Of a stretch of DNA of 64,000 nucleotides, positions 49,390-64,000 are shown one piece after another. How positions within the stretch are numbered: position 1 is the stretch's first letter; each line of letters opens with the position of its first letter. Source of the stretch: Hydractinia symbiolongicarpus (taxonomy: Eukaryota; Cnidaria; Hydrozoa; Anthoathecata; Hydractiniidae); NCBI RefSeq assembly GCF_029227915.1, contig NC_079887.1, positions 22,007,650 through 22,071,649 on the forward strand. Direction: 5' to 3'. Under the pieces are notes generated by a model, which saw only the letters and a list, made by a program, of their open reading frames with translations, was not told the origin of the DNA and did not search any database. The position numbers and the translations under genes were made by a program.

Positions 49390-49661
49390 TATGTAGTCCC
49401 GTGAAAAAAAATTGAGAGTCTTTTCTTCTCCAGGGCGGGAACGCCCTTTTAAAACACCCGTGTCTCTGGAGGCGGTTTTTGAGTAACACGGGCCGAAGAA
49501 GACCGCAATTTTTTTACAATTTGTGACGTCACTTTTTATGTTTGCTTGACGCCATCTTGACGATTCCTTCGGCTGAACGCGGGCAAAGGAGAAAAACGTC
49601 TCCCCGCTTAAACATATCTAAGACAGAATTTTACACACTTTTTCGTCAAAATAAAAACAAT
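49390..49661 (+). promoter_or_regulatory. Probable PP1 promoter / 5' UTR with a CRE
   Basis: The 270 bp before the PP1 start codon are visibly richer in G and C than the surroundings (CCAGGGCGGGAACGCCC, GGAGGCGG, CACGGGCC). They contain a perfect TGACGTCA box at 49524-49531 within GTGACGTCAC. CRE boxes near the start site are common in constitutive animal promoters. The transcription start was not located. Confidence 0.45.
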
Positions 49662-55264
<5,603 letters not shown>

Positions 55265-55447
55265 ATTTATAAATATTGATAGTGTCGTTAACTGGTATTC
55301 CAGTTTTTTATGTATATATATGTTACGTGAGCCTTCACACAACGTCGCTGTCGTACGGAGACTTACAACACCACAACTTGAAGAACGCATTTTAATTTGC
55401 TGCAGACAAAAACTTATCCAAAAAGATGTCATCGATTGAAAAATTAT

Positions 55448-55642
55448 AAAAACGACGCACTCAAGCCTTCGTGTAATTAAAGTGTGTTTTTGTTTTAACT
55501 TGGACTAGATTCCTGTTTGTTTTCCAAATAGATCTCGGTTTCTTTTAAAAACGACGCACTCAAGCCTTCGTGTAATTAAAGTGTGTTTTTGTTTTAACTT
55601 GAACTAGATTCCTGTTTTTTTTCCAAATAGATCTCGGTTTCT
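55448..55642 (+). repeat. 99-bp tandem duplication just after PP1 coding end
   Basis: The block AACGACGCACTCAAGCCTTC through CAAATAGATCTCGGTTTCTT occurs at about 55451 and again at about 55550, with two or three differences. It lies about 190 bp beyond the stop codon, so it is probably in the 3' UTR. Confidence 0.9.
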
Positions 55643-57396
55643 TTACTGAACTCGGACTGGAATTTAGTTTATTTACTGTAATTAAACTCTGTGTGCACTA
55701 ACTATTTATAATTCTGCTTAATCCCTTTTGCTTATGTGGCAGTTATATATGCACACATACTCATGCTTTCACTGTGACATGAACATCTAGATTCTTCAGG
55801 TAATTTTAATTATATTTTAGAACTATAAAATTTTTTTGAAGCGCTGACTAATCTTAAGCGTCATTTTAAATGTCTAGCTTGTTTTGATGAGCAACTTGTA
55901 CAGTGTGTCAACGTTACGTATTCGCATTTTTAAACTTCTCGTGCAGTTAGAAAAAATTGTATTATATTGTGATGAATATATAATGCATGTTGATATATCT
56001 AGTTTTTTTTCTACTAAAGCATCTGCCAACCTATAAAATTACCCAGCTTTTTACTGACGTCATGGTCCCAAGGAAAGTGAATAGTCTAGTATCTAACGGG
56101 ATTATATACCGATTTCCTTATGTTGTGTTCTTCGATTTTTTTTGCGCCTGATTCAATTTGTAGATGATGAAATTTAACGCGTTGTTTATTTATTATTTCA
56201 CCGGAGGTTTTGTACATTAGCACTAGCATTGGTTACTACTAGCTAGCTAGTTAGAGCTTTAACCAATGTTGTTGACCAATATATACACTTTTTTCTTTGT
56301 TATTGGATATCTTTCATTTTTTAAAGATCTGTAAATAACATGACTTAGCTATCCTAAGCATATGTTGTGTTGATGGTATTAGACGGAATATTGGTCTTCA
56401 TCATGTTATATATTCAACAAAATGTAATAAGAGTAATGTAATCACTCAAGGTAATACTCATAAGTATCCTTGAGCCTTACGATTATTTAAAAATTATAGC
56501 CTGTAAGAATGTTACGGTTACAGCTAATTGTTGTTGTTTTTTTAAATTCACAAAATGTTCTGTCAATAAGTAGTATTTCTATAAGCATTGCTAGATTGTT
56601 ATTCCACGTCAGGTATAACTATGGGTATTGTAATTTATTTGTACGGAAAAGCGAAGATCAACAACTTATGCACAAATATGTTTTTAAAGGGTACTTTAGA
56701 CAAATCTGATAGAATTAACATAAAAACTTTTCTGTATTATACTTGCTGAGTTTCCGAATTTAAGCTACTGTAAGAGGCCAATAGATTTTTTATACAGAAG
56801 ACCATGTATTTTAATGAAATAATAATAAATAGGCAATTTTTTTTGGGAGGGGGGGATGATTTTTAAAATCTAAGAGAATTGTAGATGAACAAACCGCTCA
56901 CGATTTGTTTCAAGTTACATGTTGTTTCAATGCAATAACGTTTAGCCAGTTAAGCTGGACAGCACTCCCTTGATATGTTTAATACTTGATCGATTTACCA
57001 TAATAAGTTATAACAGATGGCCTAACAAAGTTAAGAAAGTTTTGAATATATACAGACGGCCTTACAACTAATAAATGACTTTGTTTTATTTTCCTGAGGA
57101 TAACCTAAAAAAACATAACCTTACAAGTTTGACACTGTCATTTTCAAAATAGTTAATAGAGGCCTAATCTTGCTGTTAAGTTAATTCTAAAGAGAATAAG
57201 AACAATTTAAAGAACCTTGAATCTATTTTTTTAGAGAAAAGAACAACACTACACCTACTAAATATTTTTATTTATGGAAATGTGTGACCTGTGATAAAAA
57301 CATTTTTGTAAGAACAGCAGCATTTTCTGTTGTTTCCGAAAAAAATTAGTTTATGCCACAACCGAAAAAAAAAAAACAATTTGTGATTAGTGTTGC
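55643..57396. other. Intergenic / PP1 3' flank, no gene seen
   Basis: AT-rich sequence without recognisable exons. The open frame at 56509-56709 is short and has no family resemblance. The PP1 polyadenylation site is likely in the first part but was not pinned down. Confidence 0.5.
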
Positions 57397-57438
57397 AGGT
57401 TTATCATTTCTTGAACATGTTCAAGAAATGATAAACCT
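57397..57438. repeat. Perfect 21-bp palindrome without spacer
   Basis: AGGTTTATCATTTCTTGAAC-A is followed directly by its exact reverse complement, centred on ACATGT at 57415-57420. With two mismatches the symmetry extends outward to about 57386 and 57449. The phrase CAATTTGTGATTA appears near both sides (57378 and 57483), suggesting a small duplicated insert. Confidence 0.93.
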
Positions 57439-57839
57439 ACAATACTAATATAAATCTGAACAGACAAACCAAAACAATAAGCAATTTGTGATTACTCTAA
57501 GTACACTGGGTTGAGCCAAAATATGTTTATTATAAATGTATACTAAATGGAAAGGTTAAAGCATATTAGCAGGAGAGTGTGACAATAATAACGATACATA
57601 GCTGGGCAGCACATAATCCCTGAGTACATGCTAGCTATACCATCCAACCTATAATATCTGGCTAAAAGCTGGGTAATTTTTTTAGGATTTCAGTTGGTTT
57701 ACTTTTCTTTATTGAAAGACTTTTTCGTAAAATGTTTGTTTATTGCCATTTTTCCTTAAGGCTTAATTTCGTGAAAATAGCAGAAAGTCACAAACAATTT
57801 AATAGGGGAACATACAGTTTAATTAACCGTTCATGTTAA

Positions 57840-58882
57840 TTAGATTGTGGGTTGGATGTGCATATTAGTTGCATCATGGGTTTGATGTACATATTAGTTA
57901 GATCATGGGTTTGATGTACATATTAGTTAGATCATGGGTTGAATGTACATATTAGTTAGATCATGGGTTTGATGTACATATTAGTTAGATCATGGGTTGA
58001 ATGTACATATTAGTTAGATCATGGGTTTGATGTACATATTAGTTAGATCATGGGTTTGATGTATATATTAGTTAAATCATGGGTTGGATGTACATATTAG
58101 TTAGATCATGAGTTTGATGTACATATTAGTTAGATCATGGGTTTGATGTACATATTAGTTAGATCATGGGTTTGATGTACATATTAGTTAGATCATGGGT
58201 TGGATGTACATATGAATTGGATTGTGGGTTGGATGTACATATTAGTTGGATGATGGGTTTGATGTACATATTAGTTAGATCATGGGTTCAATGTACATAT
58301 TAGTTAGATCATGGGTTTGATGTACATATTAGTTAAATCTTGGGTTGGATGTACATATTAGTTGAATCATGGGTTGGATGTACATATTAGTTAGATCATG
58401 AGTTGGATGTACATATTAGTTAGATCATGGGTTGGATGTACACATTAGTTAGATCATTGGTTGGATGTACATATTAGTTAGATCATGGGTTGGATGTACA
58501 TATTAATTGGATTGCGGGTTGGATGTACATATTAGTTGGATGATGGGTTTGATGTACATATTAATTAGATCATGGGTTTGGTGTACATATTAGTTAGATC
58601 ATGGGTTTGATGTACATATTAGTTAAATCTTGGGTTGGATGTACATATTAGTTGAATCATGGGTTGGATGTACATATTAGTTAGATCATGAGTTGGATGT
58701 ACATATTAGTTAGATCATGGGTTGGATGTACATATTAGTTAGATCATGGGTTGGATGTACATATTAGTTAGATCATGGGCTGGATGTACAGTTAGATCAT
58801 AGGTTGGATGTACATATTAGTTAGATCATGGGTTGGATGTACATATTAGTTAGATCATGGGTTGAATGTACACATTAGTTAT
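57840..58882 (+). repeat. 29-bp minisatellite, about 36 copies
   Basis: The unit GATCATGGGTTTGATGTACA-TATTAGTTA repeats with a 29-bp period for about 1 kb. There are two main variants (GGGTTTGATG and GGGTTGGATG), and a longer higher-order block appears twice (GGATTGYGGGTTGGATGTAC near 58217 and 58509). There are no unique spacers, so it is not a CRISPR array. Confidence 0.95.
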
Positions 58883-58893
58883 GATGTACACAT

Positions 58894-58939
58894 TAACTGA
58901 GTTACATTTTCAAGTGAACTTGAAAATGTAACTCAGTTA
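58894..58939. repeat. Perfect 21-bp hairpin at the end of the minisatellite
   Basis: TAACTGAGTTACATTTTCAAG (58894-58914) is followed, after TGAA, by its exact reverse complement (58919-58939). It abuts the last, degenerate copy of the 29-bp array. Confidence 0.93.
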
Positions 58940-59763
58940 CGAAAAGCTTCGTGCTACTTTATAAATTAAAAATAAAATTTTAACATGTGTTTTTAAAACT
59001 TTTCTTATTTATTTGTTGGCTGATTTATCATTATGAAGTATCAGATTTGTAAAATAATCTGGTCTGTAGAATACAACTATCTGTAAAATACGATAATCTG
59101 GTCTGTAAAATACGAAATGTCTGATATGTAAAATATGAGATATCTGGTCTGCATAATATGAAATACCTAATCTATAAAATACAAAACCGTTTTCTGCTTG
59201 GATAACGAATAGATGGTTTATGTTTGGCATCGTTTGGTAGCCGAACTCATCCTTGTCTAAAACATTCTAAAACGTAGAGGTACTTTTCATAACAACCCAG
59301 TCGTTAGGAATTATAGCGGCTTAGCTAAGTTTTGTGGTGTTGAAAGGACTGATCAAGCCAACATTTCTTGTTGAATACTGTTGCGGATTGTTTTTAACAT
59401 TTGCAAATCCTTCAATTTAAAATTAGTTTCATCTGGGAAATTATTTTATCTGCTAAATTAACCCCCCGAAAATATGCGCTTCGTCCATCCGCGAAATTAT
59501 GCCTGTATAACTGTGTACAAACTGAATGGAAAACAAAACCTAGGAAAAACGGAAGACGTAAGTATTTTTTGTTTAAATATTAAATAGAAATATGACATCC
59601 TGTTAAGAATGAATTTTAGGTCCAGTATGTCATTACAATTTAATTAACACATTGTCTTTGTTTTGATGACAAAAAAAAAACTTTTTTCTGCCTGAACTAT
59701 TGCATACTGTAAACCAAAACATTCTCCAAGAAAAAACAATATACTATCTACTACGCGTCATCG
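58940..59763. other. Intergenic, with a degenerate short repeat at 59040-59185
   Basis: Between 59040 and 59185 the phrase ATCTGGTCTGTAAAATACGA recurs five or six times in varied form. The rest, up to the PIGL stop codon, has no recognised content and should include the PIGL 3' UTR. Confidence 0.55.
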
Positions 59764-62700
59764 TTATTGTGTTTTGTCATGATGAACAGTTGAAAGTTGG
59801 TTTACCATGATGTATCTTGAAAAGAGAAAGTAGAGTTTTCGGAACCAAACAAATTGACTCTGATGACACTTCATGCCACACTAAAATAAAATAAAAGGAC
59901 TCTACAACAAATAAAATACCTTTGTTTTACTTTTTTATTTAGCCTTCCTAATTCTTTTTTTTTTTTTTTTACGTTGGCAAAAAGTTTCGACGTGAAATGC
60001 CATTTGTCTGTTTTATCAATACGCCAACTTTCATGTCGGCAGTTACTAGAAAGCAGTTACGACGTAAAGGGGCTAAAGTTTCCTCAAAAAGATTATCATT
60101 CCTCAGGCGTCCCCAGTAATATAATGAACTTACATAAGTTTTATAAACTTCCCAAGGAGATGATATTAGAACAAGTTTGCTAAAATTATGTAATTCGTAT
60201 TACTACAAAGAAAATATGCACAATGTATCAAAATTAAATGCTAAAAAGATTTCCACATTATATTGAATTGAATAAAAATCACCTTTGTAGAGCACCAGCA
60301 ATGATACATGTAAACAGCACATCAAATATGGATGAATACTTTCGCAAAATATTTACATCTTCTAAAAAGAACACCTTTACGTTCCGCAGAGATTTAATAA
60401 CTGTATGCGTATCTTGATGGTTAGAATGACCAGAGACACCATATTCTCCAAATGTAATTACCTGCACAAGAATTTAGTAATATAAACCTGTAATGCACAA
60501 AGTTTTGGAAATTCTTGGCTTTTTGGTAAAATTAGGCATGTTAATACACGAATTGAAAGGAACAATACAACTACATATACCATATCTACATTGTTCTTTT
60601 TCAAATTAGCTTCCAGTTCCAATTTTAGCTGTTGTATATCCCATTTGTGAGATGGATCATCAAGAAAATGACTAAACGAAAATCCTACGCTGATTATGTC
60701 CTATATATATAATTATAATAATTTATATGTTAAGTTAAATACATCTTCATACTTCTCCTCCAAAAACAACACATTTTCCTCCTTTATACAAAGTTCTTTG
60801 CAGCAGAGTTTTAGTTCATTTCTTCTGGTGTTTCCAATCCCATTGTAGTTTCCTAATAAGATTTTTAGAAATTAAGAGAGTAAAGTTTCTAAACCATAGT
60901 ATCAAAAGATCCTTCTCTATTCAATGGAAACAATACGCTGCTATGACAGCTGGGGAAAACAGCTTTAAGCCAAGAATCACAATACCTATTTTATTAGTAC
61001 CAAAATTGTGTAATTTACAGAACAGGCAGCCTGAGCAATGTATATAGATTATATACATGGTGGAGCTGACATTTTAATTTATAGCTATATTTGTAACTAT
61101 TTAATAATTACAAAACAAACATATTTTTATGAAACAAGAGAAAGGCTGGAAAATGTTTATAAAAAATATTGCCACAAATGTTGCTCTCGATAAATAGCTT
61201 TGTTAATTTGCTTTCCAAGATATCCAAACATGTCCCAATGTTTGAAGAAGCTTCAGTTGCATCAGGGCAAGTTAGGAAGTACTGCAATCATTTGAATATT
61301 AAAATTGATTTTAGAAGTAATTTCAATGCGACTGACATTAAAAAAACACAAACACATCTTGGAATTGGGATATGAAGTGTCACAAATGGATGTTTCTCAG
61401 TTGTTTTAAAGGATGGTATAAATTTAAAACTATAAAGTGATCAGGGTTACTTTTATATAGAGAGTAAAATTATATACACAGGAGGTTTGAGGACTTTAAT
61501 GGGGATTTTCAGATTTTTGAGAGTATGACAATATGTTTTTGAAAGAAATATGAGAAGATTTTAAAGGTGACAACATAGCAGAAGAACAAATAATTTCTGT
61601 ATGCATGTGTAGCATTTTGAAAAAAAATATATCCTTGGTATAGTTTTGTTCAAAAAAATTTGAGAAGGAAATTGTAAAAAAGTCTGCGTTTGGAAGAAGT
61701 TTTAGGATTTTTGAGAAGGTTTTCTAAAACTGAGGAGAATATTGGAAAGATGCAGCAACAAATATAGTTATCATATCAGCATCAGAGCCATAGATACACA
61801 AAATATGGATAGTATTTTTATGCAGATAGTTATCCAATACTAATACAAATGTGGAAATTTAAGCAAAAAAGATCTCTACGGTATTATTAGCCATAAGCCT
61901 ATAATTATATACTATACATACCATCCAGTCCGAGTCACTAGCAAAAATAGACAATTACTTCACTATTGGGAAGAAACTTCCCAATCAGGAAGTTTTATTA
62001 TTGGAGAATATCAAATTTTCCAATCTGGAAGTTATGCCACTACTTTGACCAAACTTTTTGATTGAAAAGCCTCAACACCATTACAAATGGCTTCCTCACG
62101 TCTCAGTTTTAAACCAGAGGGAAATGAAGCATTATTAGCCATAAAGAATGGAAGATAAGGATTATAATATGAAAAGCATACTAGGCAGTTGTACAACCTT
62201 GTTGTTGTCGTTTTCCATGTTGTCCCCCATGTTGTAGTGGAACAGCCTTGGTTGTGGCTTATAGCCACGGTAAAATTATTATTCGCTCTGTAACCCAGGG
62301 TATTTTTTATATTTTTTTTTACTTATATATTGAGAAAATATATTGCACAATGTTAACATCACATACGCACAGGCTGTTTGAATTCTCAACATCCGGAATG
62401 GAGAAGTTACTTTCAGATAAGGCAGTTAAAAAACTTCCCAATCAAGAAGTATTGCTCGATTGGGAAGTTACTTCCATTTTGAGCTAGTGGCCTAACTGTT
62501 ATCCTGTAAATGTATCAGCTAACTATATCCTGTCACAGGTAATTAACAGTTCTCCACTTTCCATGGTGTATATTTATATACAGGCATAAACACATTATAC
62601 GGGACATCGGAATATTTACTTACCACTTGTTATAGATAAAATGAGAAAATTATCCACGCTAATAAATTTCAAAACATTGTGTATTGTGGGTGCAAAAAAC

Positions 62701-62861
62701 ATTACTTCATCATCTGGATGAGCAATTACTAAAGCTACATTTTTCGAAGATGCAAAATTGCTTTGAACTCGATATTGAAAGACCGTCTTCTGAAAACAAT
62801 ACACTAATGAATATAATATTACAAAGGCAGTAGCTACCACCACCAAAAAAGCAATCATCAT
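59764..62861 (-). CDS. PIGL: N-acetylglucosaminyl-phosphatidylinositol de-N-acetylase (PIG-L)
   Basis: Complete 269-aa protein (human PIGL has 252) in six minus-strand exons: 62861-62624, 60852-60743, 60700-60581, 60461-60283, 60179-60134 and 59880-59764. All phases agree, and the 46-nt exon 5 restores the frame across an otherwise apparent stop. The N-terminus has one membrane segment (about residues 3-23), as expected for an ER membrane anchor with the catalytic part in the cytosol. The zinc and catalytic signature AHPDDE lies at 47-52 and the second metal motif GHSNH at 167-171. The family tail is clear in the last exon: MKCHQSQFVWFRKLYFLFSR. The enzyme removes the acetyl group from GlcNAc-PI, the second step of GPI-anchor synthesis. 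Intron 1 (1.8 kb) carries a transposon remnant. A second in-frame Met directly follows the first, so the exact start is ambiguous by one residue. Confidence 0.95.
61936..62489. mobile_element. MITE-like element with CACTAGC termini in PIGL intron 1
   Basis: The left end CACTAGCAAAAATAGACAAT and the inverted right end (CACTAGCTCAAAATGGAAGT on the other strand) frame 554 bp. Internal copies of ATTGGGAAG / CTTCCCAATC lie in both orientations near each end (61964-62030 and 62430-62470). The two termini are only about three-quarters alike, so the element is old. No transposase is present. Confidence 0.5.
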
Positions 62862-64000
62862 GAAGCATGTTAATCACGCGGACTGTCGAGAAACCATACA
62901 ATTTTGTTTACGTCTAAAATCCAGACAGTGGAATTTTCTCTTTCCATATTTCACGGCTGCTAATGGCCACTTTCACTAGATGTTATCAAAAGGGGAGCTA
63001 GTCGGATCAAAATGGTAGAAAATTGAAGCGGTGAATCTTGTGTTTTTAAATCAAACAGAGCCAGAATGTCACAGAAGAAAAGGTAGCTATTCGTTTTCAT
63101 GTTTTAGAACTAGAAGCTAGGTTGCTCAGCATGTTGAAAGTAAAGCTCACGCGTACATTTTGATTATAAAAACACGTCACAAAAACTCTTGCTAACTAGC
63201 GAAAATGTAACACAGAGAAGTATCTGAAATTTTCAGCTAGCTAGCTAGCTAGATCTTTTTGCGCAGCCAATGGCAATGCGCTACTAGACATTTTCTTGGG
63301 TGCATTATCACATGTATAAAAAAACTTTTGGACTGATGACAGCGCAGATTAGGACTGTAGCTAGCTGCTTAATAAAGCAAGTTTAAGATAAACTGTGTAT
63401 ATTATTAGCAGAATAATGCAAACTGAGGTAGCTAAACATAGATAAATAGGTGTCCATATTTTACATAGTTGAACTCACATATATGGAGGGATATATAACC
63501 TGTCTAATAATTCCAAAAGGGGCCATGGCTTGATGGAGAGTCGTAGAGTATTAGGTGCTCATTTCACGGCTGTTTTGAAGCGGACAAAAATGTTACGAAA
63601 AAATAATTCAAATTACCCTTTCAGTTAAAACATCTCAGGAACGAAATTAAATTTTTATATTCTGTAAAAAGAATAATAATCTCAGATAAATTGTTCATGC
63701 TATTAAAAGAAAAAAAATTTTGGACACCTGTCCGAAATTAATATATTTAGGCCAAAAAGGCTAAAAATGACTTAAAAATTATCATTTAGATGAATGTCTT
63801 CCACAATATCTCTAGAATAAAGTTAAGGAAACATGTTTTTTATGGTCCACAGGTTAGGGTAAATATCTGGAATGAAAATTAATTAATTTTATTACTGTCT
63901 GAAATTGTCCAAAGGGTTATTTTTGGGCCAAATGTGAGACCTATGTGAAAAACGGCCTTTAGAGCCTCAATGTATGCTTAAAGTTTGTTTATTAACTGAA
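62862..64000. other. Region upstream of PIGL; possible divergent promoter
   Basis: No complete exon can be supported. An ATG at 63067 opens a six-codon frame (MSQKKR) ending at an AAAAG/GTAGCT junction, which could be a first coding exon of a plus-strand gene, but the donor is poor. A CTAGCTAGCTAGCTAG run lies at about 63237-63254 and a dispersed repeat copy at 63400-63580. Confidence 0.4.
63400..63580. repeat. Dispersed repeat, copy 2
   Basis: It matches the ordered blocks of 6640-6830 (GATAAATAGGTGTCCATATT, CCTGTCT, GGCCATGGCTTGATGGAGAG, GTAGAGTATT, TGCTCATTTCA) in the same orientation. Confidence 0.5.

Noticed and set aside
57840-58882. Regular 29-bp repeat that might look like a CRISPR array
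   Set aside because: The units are directly adjacent with no unique spacers, and the context is an intron-bearing animal genome. It is a minisatellite. The same holds for the 51-bp array at 16970-17632.
59974-60183. 69-aa plus-strand frame near the PIGL end
   Set aside because: It overlaps PIGL exon 5 in antisense and has no independent support.

Overview
This is eukaryotic genomic DNA from an animal, most likely a cnidarian and probably a medusozoan or hydrozoan. The reasons are strong AT-richness, short coding exons with GTAAGT/TTTTAG splice sites, one multi-exon adhesion GPCR, phosphatase genes nearly identical to metazoan PPP4C and PP1, and decayed retroelement fragments of the kind common in cnidarian genomes. 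The species call is inference. Gene models were built by hand from splice sites, reading-frame phase and family conservation.

Layout. 1-890: decayed non-LTR retrotransposon remnant. 1208-3834 (+): the last four coding exons of an unrecognised gene. 3835-9457: intergenic, rich in transposon remnants, including one transposon inserted into another. 9458-20001 (+): complete PPP4C, 13 exons, 307 aa, with several MITEs and two large tandem arrays in its introns. 21454-25997 (-): an 824-aa protein that joins MATH (TRAF-like) domains to a 2'-5'-oligoadenylate-synthase (OAS)-type nucleotidyltransferase fold whose catalytic residues are mostly replaced. 25998-30553: intergenic with dispersed repeats. 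30554-43372 (-): an adhesion GPCR of about 1,900 aa with three tandem ~300-aa modules, an Ig domain, SEA-like, HRM, GAIN/GPS and 7TM regions. 43373-47854: mostly empty, with a 205-bp near-perfect palindrome. 47855-49138 (-): broken reverse-transcriptase fragment. 49662-55264 (+): complete PP1 catalytic subunit, 7 exons, 336 aa. 55265-59763: intergenic with a 29-bp minisatellite and perfect hairpins. 59764-62861 (-): complete PIGL, 6 exons, 269 aa. 62862-64000: intergenic, possibly the start of a divergent gene.

The genes do not form one pathway. PPP4C, PP1 and PIGL are conserved housekeeping genes. The unusual loci are the MATH-OAS fusion, a candidate innate-immune adaptor or sensor with a pseudo-enzyme OAS core, and the adhesion GPCR with its repeated, exon-shuffled ectodomain. 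The MATH-OAS fusion is the best candidate for an undescribed system. It rests on a ten-exon model in which every splice phase agrees, and it needs transcript confirmation at the exon 1/exon 2 junction.
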